The notes beneath the pieces are model-generated. The model saw nothing but the letters and a program-made list of their open reading frames with translations. It was not told the origin of the DNA and did not search any database. Below are positions 36,771 to 48,880 of a stretch of DNA of 64,000 bases, one piece after another (positions within the stretch are counted from its first letter, which is position 1; every line of letters starts with the position of its first letter). The stretch lies in NCBI GenBank assembly GCA_029379385.1, contig CM055614.1, forward strand, positions 17,155,994 through 17,219,993, read 5' to 3'. The translations under genes were made by a program, and so were the position numbers. This DNA comes from Quillaja saponaria. Taxonomy: Eukaryota; Streptophyta; Magnoliopsida; Fabales; Quillajaceae.

Positions 36771-37365
36771 CTGTTGACAATTAGGGGTCCTGCATCTTAT
36801 GCACACAAAATAAATATTTTAAAAATTTCCAAACCAAGAACATAGGCTATTCAAATATTTATGACAAAAAACTAAAGATTAAAACTAACCTTTTGAAGCT
36901 TTCACAATGCATGTAGTTTGATTTTTTAGTAGGAATGCTTGGAGTTCTTTAATTAATTGACAATCTCAATTCTCCCAATCAAACATACAAAAGCAATCAA
37001 AGATTAGAAAGTTATTCAATAGAAAAGCCTCTAATGATATACTTCATATAATTGACCGGCTCAAAAACCTTTAAGAAAAGATTACCATTTTGAAACGGTT
37101 GAAGGATTCAATGCCACCCTTAGGATACGTGCTAGCTTCCACTTGGTAGAATCGTTAATGGAGTGCGAGTCCTTGAAGAAAAAACTTATTTGATTCAAGG
37201 TAAGGGTCACAAATAGGAGGAGGAAATTGAAAAAAACTCTTTCTAGCTCTCTTTTCTCTCTTGGCCAAAAATCATAAGGTGTCACTTGAGATTGTATGTT
37301 CATTACTTGGCTAAATCCTCCCTAACTTATATATATAGGGGCGGCTAAGGCTAGAGTTTTAATCA

Positions 37366-39733
37366 TGTTATAACCTAGTATCGAAGTGACATGTTTTAGT
37401 GTTATTTAAATAACTCTTAGTTATACAAGAAATAAAAACATACACAAGATAAATTAAAGTATACAAACAAACAAACAAATAAATATAAATATGTGTATAT
37501 ATATATATATATGTATGTATAAAAAATATACATTTTTAAAACCCTTACTTTGACCTTTTTTTTTGTCTTTTCTCTTATTTTTCTTTCATTTTTTCCTTTT
37601 TATTTCGCTCCATTGCCTCTGTTTTTCTTTCATTTTTCTCTGCTTCTCGAGCCTTCCCTTTTCTGCCCTGTTTTTATTTTGCTTGTTCTGCCCTTGAGAA
37701 CTCCTCTTGCAGCTGAGCTAAGCTTTTCCCCTTGCAGCCAATTTTTCCCTCCTTCTTTCTTGCTTTCATTTTGTTTTGCCTGGCCTTTAATTTCAGTTGG
37801 CCAAGAGCTGCCATCCTCACCAGAAAAGAATGAGGAGCAGCCCTATTTTTGGTCTACAGAAGTCGTGCAGCTTAGCCTCTATTTTGTTCATCTTCTTTCT
37901 TGGTTGCAGCTTGTGTCCACTCCTCTTAGCCGTTGAACAACCAGCACTAGCCGAGAGGGTGTTGTATACAAGTTTAGAGGGCTAGCTGTTGTGGCTTTCC
38001 TCTCTTCTAACTTGATAGCCTTTTTCTATGTGAAGCAGCAGTCGTGTAACCAAGTGAAGGCAACAACTCCACCACATAACAACATCAACTTGGGGTGCAT
38101 GATTTTGAGGTGTTGGATGATTCTTGTTCCTAAAAATTTTCTTAGTTTATTTGCTTTAAGTTAAAGAACTTCTTGTTGGTTGATGACTTAGGCTTAGGGA
38201 TTAAATAAATTTTGAATAAAAGTCTAAGAACATAGAGTAAGGAAAAGGAGAATCATGGAATTTGGTTGAAGTGATATTGGAATTACATAATTGAAACTTT
38301 TGATTGATTTTAAATAACTAATCTAACTTGAAATTAATGTTGGAGTATGATAAATGTTGGAACTAGGGATTAGTATTAATTTCTTGGTATCCATAAATAT
38401 AATATGTATATACATGAAATGGAATTTACTATGCCTTCAAGATATTTGTTAAAATGCCAAAGTGGGATTAGTTTCAAAGGAATGCATGAAACCTAATATA
38501 TATATATATAGGTTTGAAGAATTAGAGGATTAACCATGAAATTTATAAACTAAGTAAGTAATACTTGAAATTATAATTTTCAGCTCTGAAGCATGTTATT
38601 GATCCATCGACACCTTTGAATCCAAGAAGGAATGACGAGTCAAATCCATAAGCCTAGTGACTGGAAAATTCTATCCTTTGGTTGCTAGTGAGCTATGTAT
38701 ATTTGTTTATATGTATATATTATGATACTCTAGTTTTGTTGTATTGTGTATTGATGTAAACTTTATTTGTGTTTGATTAGGGCCAATAAAATTATTTTTT
38801 ATATATGAGATAGAATCTAGGGTGTACCTAAGATAACATTGATTTTATTATTTGGTATTTGAACAAAAATATTCTAGTAACTCAGCCCCAGGGAGGATAT
38901 GTAAGAAGCTTATATATATATTCTTGGTGTGCAAGCGCAAAAGCCTAAGGAGGATATGTACATGGTGTGTGCATGTTGAGTTACTCTAATTGGCCTTTTT
39001 GGATGTTTTGCTTTATTTGTTTGCATATTGTTCTTTGTAAGTCATATTGGCTTGATTTTACCTTTTCTATATCTATGTGCTTGTGAAATTAAATTGTTTT
39101 CATAATTTATGTTAATATAAGATTATTCGGCCTATGTGTTTTATTTATATGATGATTAATGCTAGTACCATTTGGATACATTTTTCACTCACCGAGTCTT
39201 TATGACTCACACCTCGTTTGTTTAAGTTTTTTTTTTTTTTTTTTAGTATTAGGATCTCAACAAATGACATTGATAGATATTTAACTTGCCAATAGTGTTG
39301 CAGCAAGGTATTCATTCGAGATCATTTACTTGAAGCCAAGGGACAAAGCTTTGCAATCACCTTAGGGCTGGATTCTTGGATTTTTGTTTTTTTGTGTAAT
39401 CATTTAGTTTGTTAATTTAATTATATGATATGAAATGGAGTAGAGCTTCTCATGGTTATAGTACAGTTGTTTTTGTGTAAACAGGGTATATATGTTATAT
39501 GTTTGTATTTTGGGCATGTTCCATTTTACAGAAAATCTCTGTTGAAATTTTTAGTTGAATTACTATACATTTCAGTAAATGAGTGTTTGTGTATAGTTGG
39601 GTTTTTATAAAAATTTCCTTGTAACTTCTAGTTTGGTCAATGGTCATATGTATTTATTTGATTTGAAGTCAGGGTTACGAAGGTTTAATTATCCATTTCT
39701 TCGACTGGTCATGCTTTCATGTGGGGTGTGACA
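37366..39733 (+). mobile_element. Solo gypsy LTR (family G1), 2368 bp
   Basis: It starts TGTTATAACCTAG and ends GTGTGACA. Flanks AATCA (37361-37365) and AATCG (39734-39738) fit a 5-bp target duplication with one change. No primer binding site follows the end. It includes a pyrimidine-rich stretch (37550-37760), a second half matching the LTRs at 28 kb and 48 kb, and the GAGTC/GACTC stem-loop near 39197. Frames here such as 37550-37936 are by-products of the pyrimidine bias. Confidence 0.85.
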
Positions 39734-39738
39734 AATCG

Positions 39739-41797
39739 ATCCATGTGTTGGATTCCAATTAAGCCTAAACATCAAGGCCCAAAAAACTTTTTGTAATCCA
39801 TAATTGTATTATGATTACTATGGGCCTTTAGACTCATAACAGCCCAAATCCAATTTGGATTCCCACTAGGTCTTTTCTTGACTTTCAAGAAAACAAGTCT
39901 TGCCATATATATAGGTAGCAAATTACCTTTTTACCTTTGTATACTTGTAACTTAACTCTTAATTCCAAGACGTCATTAATCCTTCTAGGTTCTTAACCTA
40001 AGTCAATTAATGTGTGTAACCCATCAGGTTCTCCAGTATGTTGGAAATAAATATAATTGGATACTTCCTAAGAAGTATGGTTAAGTTAAAACTCTTTTAA
40101 TTTAACTTTAGTTTCGTCAAACCAACCAACTTACATTATAGATCAAGATTGAGATCTAGCAATGTATAAAGACCACTCAAATACAAGTGAAGTTAAGGTC
40201 ATTGATCAAACCTTTTTGTGTTTGGTTACCGTGTAATTTAATCATTTCGTCAATCATATCTCGAGTTAGACATAGGGCATGGATTTTAGTGTCAACCCTA
40301 TCTTTGTCTAAATCTATTAGTAATTGAAACCAAGTTTACATTTCATTCCTCGAAAAGATTCAAGAAAACATTTTTCTTAATCTCTTTCACTTTACAAAGA
40401 TTCTCAGAAAGAGACATACTTGTCTCAAAAGGCCATAGAATATTCGTCGTCTAAACGGAGGATGATCAATTTTTTATCTATCCTTTATCTACCTTTATAT
40501 GCTTCACTAAATATCAAATAATCAATTATGTATCATCCTTGTTACAGGACGAGGGGAATGACATTAAAATATGTAGATTCAAATATAAGATAATAAGAGG
40601 ATCTCAATTCAAAGGATCACTTACACTACTATCACTTTGAGAACTTCCATTGACATTTGAATAATGACTCCACATTGTTTTTCGTGTTAGGTTAATTCAG
40701 TGTACTTGTTCAACTAACAAGCACCCATATATTTGTTTCAACATCACCATGCTTATAGTTACGAGATCATTGCTCTCTTTATAAAAGAATGAAATAATAT
40801 ATGCTAGTTTTGAAGAATTATCATTATCCCTATTTTTAATGATTCCATGACTAGGAATACTTTTAGAATAATACTTTATGTATGTCATATCTCACAATTA
40901 TAATCAACATCATAATTATGCATATATAGTTATTATTCTAGGGACTTTTAACATGGTTATCTTAATTCTCATTTGAACACAATATTAAAGAATGTCTAAT
41001 TAATATTATTATATGCATTAAATACAAATAAATTATTATTACAACTAACCATTGATTGACTTTTTGATACCAATACTAACAAGTTGTGCCACATGTCATT
41101 ATATTTAGGAGGTAGTTATAGAGTTTGTTATTGTAATTATAATATAAGTACTACTGATGATTTTCAATTATAATTTGGATTGGACTGATATACCTTGACC
41201 AAACCACATGTTCTATTCTTTTTGGAGTTGTACAATCTGGTATTATTACTACTGCCTAAAAACTAGTTTAAAGAGTATAGGGATTTGAACTAGATGTTGA
41301 AAGAATCCTCTTTGGAACATGTACTTTAAAAATAAATGAACCACATACCTGGGTTGTGTTCCCTGTTTACGGGGTGCAATTATGTTGTGAAAAGTTATGG
41401 TGCTATCACTAATAGATAATGCTCTATTGGTATTATCACTTATGTGATGCTCTTATCACTAGTGTGAAGCTTTTATAACTGGTCTGAAGCTTTTATTACT
41501 GTTGTGATATCTTTTATTTATGAAGACATGCTTTGCTCCGCCTTTTAACTACTCCACCTTATTACTCCCAGATCAATATCTTTTCCAGCAATTATACAAA
41601 TAAATTTTTTATATGAAAAACTTAAGCTTTGGATGATTTTAATAAATTAAATAAATCTATACACTATTGCAACACCTCTTATTAAATTATGTCATTGTAA
41701 AGACTTTGATTTAAAAAGGTAGAATATTGTGGGACATCGTCTTTGTAAAAACTAACTAGACATTTATTACGTTATTTTATATATTATTTGGTATATA
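39739..41797. other. Non-coding, partly remainder of copia LTR
   Basis: The stretch to about 40.57 kb continues the copia LTR interrupted by the solo LTR, judged from lack of coding capacity and LTR-like composition only. From 40.6 to 41.8 kb I see only a minisatellite and AT-rich sequence. Confidence 0.4.
41400..41520. repeat. ~21-bp minisatellite
   Basis: Four to five diverged units of the type TATCACTAGTGTGAAGCTTTT follow each other. Variants include TATCACTTATGTGATGCTCT, ATAACTGGTCTGAAGCTTTT and ATTACTGTTGTGATATCTTTT. Several units are internally palindromic (TCACNNNTGTGA). Confidence 0.7.
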
Positions 41798-42559
41798 TCT
41801 ATACTATATAAAAGTTGCTTAATGACATAAATTTTTGATTTCCCAAAATACCCTTATGAATTGTTATTATTGCATAGTTATCTTTTAGTTGCTATTATAC
41901 TTCAAATAGACTTTTAATTTTTTTTAATTCTTCTATATTTTAATATAAATAGAATTGTAAATGTTTTAGAACTATTAATTTCTTTTTTAATAATTCTTCT
42001 AAATATTCATAAATGTTTAAATTTTTAGTAATTATATGTCAATAGTAATTAATATTGATTTTTTTTTGTTTAATAAGCTTTTAAAAATCATAATTTTAAT
42101 TTTTTTTATCAAATTTGAATTAAAATAAATATTAAAAATATAATTTTCATGATTATAATATTGTTTCTTTAAATTTTAATTCATAAGAATTATAATTTTT
42201 TATAATTTAATATCAATAGTAATTGATATTGAGTTTCTCTTCTTTTTTTTTATTTAGTAAGTTTCTATTTAATATATTTTTTTTAGTTCTCCCTAATTTT
42301 AGGAATTAATTTTTTTATTAAATGAAAATACTATGAATTAAAAAAAATATTAAGAATATAGTGTTCATAATTATAATATGGTTGTTTTAACTTTTAATTC
42401 TTTTTCTATCTTAAAAGTTAAATTTTTTTTTTTTGTTAGATTTATCTATTTGTTTATGAATATAAAATATTTTACTGAAAAAAAAACATCTTGCATTCAA
42501 CTCACTAGCATCTTGTATACAAAAAAAAAAAAAAAAAAAAAATTGAAATAGCATCCTAC
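41798..42559 (+). other. Possible Helitron 5' end and AT-rich body
   Basis: The sequence TCTATACTATATAAAAG at 41798, preceded by A, resembles the 5' end of dicot Helitrons. No CTRR end with a hairpin was found before the CACTA-2 start at 42560, so the rest may be missing. The following 700 bp are AT-rich and non-coding, ending in an A run of about 20 at 42522-42541. Confidence 0.35.
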
Positions 42560-42575
42560 CATTACAAGAGAAAAG

Positions 42576-42860
42576 GGCAAATGTGACGGTCAAATTCTGT
42601 CGCATTTAACTATTTTTCCATTGTATTTGGTCAAATGCGACAAAAATATTTTGTCACAAGCTTGTCGCATTTGGCCTTGTCGCAAAAGACCAAATACAAC
42701 TTAATTAAATTCAGTCGCATTGTGTCAAATGTGACAGAATGACAAGCCGTCGCATCTGACTGCTTACGGCAAACATTTTCATCTCATTTATATAATTTTC
42801 TTGTCACATTAGGAACATCAAATTCATATAAATTACTCAAGTGTGACAAAATTTTTCGTC
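42576..42860. repeat. CACTA-2 subterminal repeats
   Basis: About ten copies of TGYGAC / GTCRCA words in both orientations, such as TGTGACGGTC, CTGTCGCATTT, AATGCGACAAAA, TTGTCGCATTTGG and CCGTCGCATCTGAC. They are the probable binding sites for the matching transposition protein. Confidence 0.75.
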
Positions 42861-43452
42861 GAAAATATAGTTATATAATTTGTATAGAAAAAATACATTC
42901 AAATGCGATGTCATCACAATTGTGTGAATTTTATAATATATATATTATAATACTATCATTCATATGCATCCTACTATCCATTTCAGTAAAAGAAACTTGT
43001 ACTACACAAATATTGTCAATTAATAGCAAAATTGTGACTTGTACTATTTGTACCAATAAATACACATGCATCAAGGATCCACAAATATCCTCTTCATTCT
43101 CCCATTCATCTTTCATTATCACCAAGTATGCTACAATCGTTGTTACCGTCCTCATTTTTGAGTTCATCTTATGCCTGCAAGAAGCATGTATAATGCATTC
43201 ACTTTCAAAGATATAAAAAGAGGCCACAACTAGATACATGCATGTATTTGTTTTAGTCAAAAAATATCCCTACATCTATGAGTTTCTTTTGTTGGATGAA
43301 TAAGAATTTTATCAATTATTAATCAAGATATGCAATAATCTGCATTTCAATACTTGGACATGTTGCTTTTGCTTATTCCATATTTTACCCTGGATCTCAT
43401 ACCAATCTTTACAAGAAAAATATGACTATATTGTAAAAAATCATATTAGTAT

Positions 43453-43819
43453 GTTTACCTAGTAAGTCAGACAAAGGCTTTGCTGCAAGTGGTCCCTTTT
43501 TTGTATTGCCTTCAAGTTGTTCCTTTTTCATTGTCTGGGATAAATTTGAGGGGTTAGATTCATGCAGTATTTTCCATATCTGCATAAATAATTTAACAAT
43601 AAACTTATAATAAATAGTTAAGCAATGTGAACAAAAACATGACTATTTATAAATTACCAATTTACAAAGTATATATACAAAAAAAACCCTTACTGAAAGA
43701 AGGGTATTTTTGTCATACAAATTGTGAACTAAAGGAAGGCTTCGGCAACTACGCCTTTTAGTTATCTGAATATTCTGATGAATATCTTGTCTTAGCACAA
43801 CCATTGTTGGCCAAATCTT
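43453..43819 (-). pseudogene. Unidentified exon-like pieces inside CACTA-2
   Basis: Two minus-strand blocks look like exons. Block 1 (about 43819-43695) follows TTTGTAG and reads IWPTMVVLRQDIHQNIQ, then TKRRSCRSLPLV, before a CA|GTAAGG-like donor. Block 2 (about 43580-43453) follows TATGCAG, is open for some 40 codons (IWKILHESNPSNLSQ, KGPLAAKPLSDLLGK), and ends at G|GTAAAC. A third possible piece lies near 44725-44660 (IVSNMGKRGRKMENLRY). I do not recognise the protein. CACTA elements often capture host gene fragments, which is one explanation; the element's own accessory gene is another. Confidence 0.35.
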
Positions 43820-43829
43820 ATCTACAAAG

Positions 43830-46653
43830 GATAAAAATCATAAATAACGACAAAAAGGTGTGTGTTTACATTTTCAAAGAGTTATTTCCATTTTAATATC
43901 AAAAATAAATCTTTTATAGCTTATAATAGATGGATTTTTTTATTTTTTTTTGGTTTAAATAATAAATGGGTGTTTTGTTAATGAATTTTTTCAATGAGGT
44001 GGATTTTTTGAACATATCTGGAAAAGAACATAATGTCTTTGACAAAGGACACTAGTAGTTGAGAATAGTAAATAAAAAGAATATCCGAATGAGTCTTAAT
44101 AGTCATTTGTATTCTGACTTTAACTTGAAAATATAGGAGCAAGCTATAAATTTCATTAAGGAGAAGGAAAAGAAAATCAGAATGGTGCATAAATAATATA
44201 ATTTACTACACTATATATATGTTTATCTTACAAGCTTGTAACTCATCTTGCTCTAAGCATGCTACTGTTTAACAAGGAACAAAGCCTCTAATATCACGAG
44301 TATCATGCAACAATATCGTACTAGTTTACTACCCATCCCAATAGATGCAGTTCCATATAAGAGAAAAAGAAAGAAACTAATAGCATCTCTAAATAAATAA
44401 TAAGTAGGCATGTAGAGAATTTATCACCTTGTACATATTTATTAGTCCTATATCCATCCCTATGCCCAAAACAAATGCAATTCCACATAAAATGGAGAAA
44501 ATGATATAAGACTCTCTTAATAAGGCACTCTATTACTAAAGCCAACAAGAAGATAAGTCTTTCCTATATTGCAGAAAAAAAAGTTAACATTTTTTAAAAG
44601 CATATGTAACTAACCATTAAACTAAGTAGGAAAAAATAACTTACTGACTATTTAAAACAACAATCCAGAACCATGAGTTAATTGATAAGAGCCCATATAT
44701 ATGCAGTTGTATATCTCAAATTTTCCATCTTTCTTCTTCCTCTTTTGCCCATATTTGACACAATGTTCTGTATAGCCTGAGAAACATAAACATTTATCTT
44801 TAAGATGAAAATTTTGCCATCTTAAAGGATAAACCTACTTTGTAAAGATTCACTTGAACTCCAAAGTTGGTTTTTGACAAGATGTTGTGATGGACCGAAA
44901 TCTTGTTCAAACTCTATCATACAGCTCTTTTAATTGAAAGACAAACCAATTTTAAATCTATATTTCGTACATTTTAGTTTAGATGCAAAAACTAAAATAA
45001 AGATATACAAGTCATATTCCAATCTATATTTTACACATTAAAGCTATGGAAGTCACATTTTAGTTTAGTTCAAGCTCACAACCGAACTAAAATATTTTAC
45101 ACCATCATACTATGTTATGATATTTCAATAATAATTATAATTAATGATAGAGTTTATGAGGCCTATTTTTGAAATTATAATTTTGGGATATACAAAATTC
45201 CAAAAAAAAAAAAAAAAAGAGTTTTGAATGATGGAGTTACAAGAAATAATTCAATTGATTTGAATTGGTAACCACAACTTTTAATTGAGTTTTTAAAATT
45301 CAGCATTTTATTGCAATTAAATTATTACAATTCAATATTTGATTTTGTAACTTATATTATTTAATTCCCTGTTCATTTCAATTTTAAAATTGAAATTTAT
45401 TTCAATTATTATATTGATATAAGAGTTACAAATCCTACAACTATATATACCCTACATTCATACTTTCAATTGTATACACATATACAACACTATATACATA
45501 CAATTCTTATAATTCCATCTTTGTATTCTATTTTACATTGGGCAAAAAAAGGTATGGGCAGGAAGAACTTGTCTCCTTTCTTGTGCAGCGAATTGAGACA
45601 CATACTATGTGTAGTAGCTGAATTGTTGTATCCTGGGGGCAACGTGTCAATAAATCTCTGCATCGGTTGAGTAATCACCATGGTGGCACGAATTGTCTTA
45701 AAGAAAATGACATATTCGTGCCTCATCTCAGCCTCTATATATTTCTTGACTAAGTTTGAATTTAATTATTTATTTACAACAATTTATTTATTTTTGATTG
45801 TAATCTTTGTTATTGATTATTGTAATACTGACCAACATACTATACAAGTCATTTATCCTTCTTCAAACACCATCATCTATTAACAATAGTTACACCAATG
45901 GACTTCTTTCACAAGATGGAAAATTTGTTTTGAATTATTTTTGATAAAGATAACTTACTGATAGTCAAATATTCTACAAGTCAATAAAAAGAAACGGTGT
46001 TTTGCCAAGGGCTGGTGGTGCATTGAGGTTCTTCCAAAAACCCCTTCTTGGATCCTAGGAGGAGTGACGTTACACCAGCATTCACCTTCGGATTTCAGCC
46101 ATTTACTTGAACGAGGATGGTGTATATCACTGCAACTGTATATCTTCCTCTTTTGATAAATTCAACCGTATGTATTGTAATCTAAACAAGGGTTGTTTGC
46201 AAGAGCATATCACAAGAACCCACAAGAAAGAGAGAAAGACGACACTAAAGGGATAAGATAAAAGGAAAGCTTCGGCTTTGAGATCACAAACAGAACCTAA
46301 AATCCTTAAAACCCAAATCACAATTTGCAACAATTAAAAAAAAATTGATTTACCAGTAAGGAGTTGTAAACCGAACAGATCTGGGATTTCAAAGAAAAGA
46401 AACCTTTTGCAAACTCCAGTTCCTTCACCATCTCCAACCTTAGCCACCTCTAACCCAAGGTCTGATTCCTAGACAGCTACTAGTACCCATAGTCGTCGGG
46501 GATCGTGAATCATGATAACTAAGGAAAGGGGTGTTCTGCATGTGTAAAGAGGATGGACGTAAGAAAAATTAGGGAAAAAAATAAAAAAATAGAGTTCTCA
46601 CCAAAACTCCACCATTTTTTGATTCGTCTCTAATGTGACAAAATTAATACTTA
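43830..46653. other. Remaining CACTA-2 body, no firm gene
   Basis: Short frames such as 45726-45490 (minus; MQRFIDTLPPGYNNSATTH) and 46333-46127 (minus) may be parts of the unidentified spliced gene noted at 43453-43819, but no motif confirms it. The rest is AT-rich. Confidence 0.35.
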
Positions 46654-48865
46654 TGTTATAATATGGTATCACAGCGTTAAGTTTTAAAGTTATTATTGTA
46701 ACTTTTAGTTATAAAAAAAAACATAAATACATAAGCAAAACAAAACAAAATAAACAAGCATCATATATATATATATCCACATTAATGTTATTTGACATTG
46801 ACTCTACTTTTTTTTTTTTTTTTCTTTTTTTTTTTTCCTTATCCTTTTATTTTCCTTTGTTTTCATCTTTCTGGCCATGCGTTCCATCTCCTGCTTCTGC
46901 TCTATTCCAGAATTCTCTTCCTGCTCTTTCATACCAACCGAGAACCTCACTTTTCCTTCTTGTTTTTGTACTTGAATTGGGTCTAGCTCTTCCCTCCAAC
47001 TTCCCTTTCTAGTGTATGGTAGCCAACTCTTCCTGCAACAACCACCATCGGCCTTGTTTTGTAGCAGCCATCTTCCACTTCTTCGCCAGCAATAACTGGT
47101 TTCTTGCTCTTCCTCTTTGGCCGTCTAGCAGGGCTAAACATGGGGTGGTTTCTTGAGCTCATGGTGGGCAGTGAGCAGCCCCTCCTAGCTATCAGCCACC
47201 ACCCCTACATATTGGTGGTAGTTTTCCACTAGTTTTATGCCTTTAGTTCAATTAAATCTCCTTGTTTTCCTTACAAGTAGGATCTTTTCATTTTTGTTTG
47301 TAGGAGGGTGGTAATGAAATAAAAAATGGTTATAGTGTTGAATTGTTATATTTATTCTAAGATCTAAGTTTTGATGTCCCTAAATAATTTATATAACTTC
47401 AACTTAATGTTTGGATTATGGATAATGTTGAATATTATGGATTAATGTTAGTTCTCTTGGCATATATATATAAGACATATTATATATATACATGAATTGG
47501 AGCCAAGTTTTTCTTCAAGGTGTTTGTTAAAATACCTAAGAGAGATTAATTTTAAATAAATGCATGGAATTTAATATATATATATATATATAGGTTTCTG
47601 TAATTAGGGGTTTATAACCTATGAAATTTACAAACTAAATGATACTTGGAAATGTAATTTCAGCTCTGGAACGTAAGTCGATGCATTTGAACCCAAGAGG
47701 AAGCCTTGAACAAGATCCAAAAACTTTGTGAGTGAAAGATGTTACCAAAAAGGTTACTAGTTGTGTTTTGAATGTTTATCTATTTGTATATATGTATTGA
47801 GTTATTGAGTGAGGTTGTTTAATGCTTTGAATGGATTATGTAGTAAGAATGTGATGTTTTTGAAACTTTACTATTTGGTGTGTTGCGTGTTGGTCTGAAA
47901 ACTTGTATGTGATTGATAGGGCCAATGAGTTCATTTTTTTTATGTGAGTTAGAGTTCGGGTGCGCTTAGGATATAATTGATTCGGTTATTTGAAATTCAA
48001 ATAAAAACCTTCGAGTAACTCAACCCGAAGAAGGTTATGTGAGAAGTTATGTATATTGGTGTGTGGGAGTAAAAAGGCCCGAGGAGGATATATAAATGTG
48101 GTGTGTAGGTGTTAAGTTATTTTGATTATTGGCCCTTTTGGTTGCTTTGTTTGATTTGTTTGAATTATGATCATTTGTTAGTTTGTTATTTTTATGTTTA
48201 TTAATATATACACGTGCAGAACAGAATTGTATTGTAAGTTATACCAATGTGAATATATTAAGAAAGTGTCTTATAATTATATGCTGATCGATATTAGTAC
48301 CCTTTAGGCAGTTTTTCACTCACTGAGTCTTTATAGGCTCACTTTACTTTCATTTATGTTTTTTTTTTTAGCACCAGGTTCTTCTCAAACCCCTCCAGGT
48401 TCTTCTCAAACCCCTCCAGCAGAACCTTAACTTGCTGTTAGTTACTGTGGCAAAGTATTCGTGCGAGATTGCATACTTGAAGCCAAGTATGAAGGATTTG
48501 TAGTCATATTAGGGCTTGAATTATGAAGTATTGACTTGTTTAACATTGTGTTTAATTGTTTTTTCTTTTATGTGGAAGAAGCGGAGCTTCTTGTTGTTAT
48601 TGTAGTGTGCAAACAGGATGTTATATTACTTGTATATTTTGTGGACATTCCACTTTATGAGGAGCCTATGTTCAATTATTTTCCAAACACTATCCTTTTC
48701 AATAAATATATGTATGCATATATACTTTCACTTTTACAAAGGTTTTTTTAAACTTCTACTTTTAGATAGTAGTTGTGTGTGCGTCCCTTTTTATTTGAAT
48801 TCAAGGTTATGGAGGTTTGGGTATCCATTCTTCCGGCCAGTTATACTTCCATGTGGGGTGTGACA
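46654..48865 (+). repeat. 5' LTR of the gypsy element (2212 bp)
   Basis: It runs from TGTTATAATATGG to GGGTGTGACA. It has the same layout as the solo LTR at 37366: pyrimidine tract near 46800, GGGCCAATGAG near 47920, stem-loop GAGTCTTTATAGGCTC near 48322, and a T run. A short 24-bp-type duplication, CAGGTTCTTCTCAAACCCCT repeated, lies at 48374-48420. Confidence 0.88.
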
Positions 48866-48868
48866 AGT

Positions 48869-48880
48869 TAGTATTAGAGC
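48869..48880 (+). promoter_or_regulatory. Degenerate primer binding site
   Basis: TAGTATTAGAGC stands three bases after the LTR end, matching the initiator-methionine site TGGTATCAGAGC with two changes. It sets the 5' side of the gypsy element. Confidence 0.7.

Larger units (their letters stand above)
34200..40570 (-). mobile_element. Ty1/copia element, 5' part, truncated and split by a solo LTR
   Basis: In minus orientation the parts are a candidate 5' LTR from 36772 leftwards-facing (TGTTGACAATTAGGGG on plus), a primer binding site beside it, a long leader, and gag at 34992-34200. The rest of the element (pol, 3' LTR) is missing where the 165-bp array begins. The LTR is interrupted at 37365 by the solo G1 LTR and resumes after 39738. 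Its outer end is uncertain; LTR-like non-coding sequence runs to about 40.5 kb, so the end coordinate given is a guess. Confidence 0.55.
42560..46653 (-). mobile_element. CACTA transposon, left part (CACTA-2)
   Basis: The terminus CATTACAAGAGAAAA at 42560 is a CACTA end. It is followed by dense TGTCGCATTT / AAATGCGACA subterminal repeats to about 42860, a different family from CACTA-1. Sequence just before the gypsy LTR at 46654 again has TAATGTGACAAAATT, so the body probably spans to that point and continues beyond the window after the nested elements. No TNP2 domain was recognised between, so this may be a non-autonomous derivative carrying other sequence. Confidence 0.65.

Noticed and set aside
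37550..37985. Open frames of 128 and 62 codons
   Set aside because: They result from the pyrimidine-rich part of the solo LTR; rich in Phe/Leu/Ser without conserved motif and not preserved in the sister LTRs.
42908..43260. Frames of ~100 codons on both strands
   Set aside because: They mirror each other over the same AT-rich stretch; no splice signals or motif; considered chance.
46785..47012. Phe/Leu-rich frames near 46.8 kb
   Set aside because: Same pyrimidine tract of the G1 LTR; not protein-coding.
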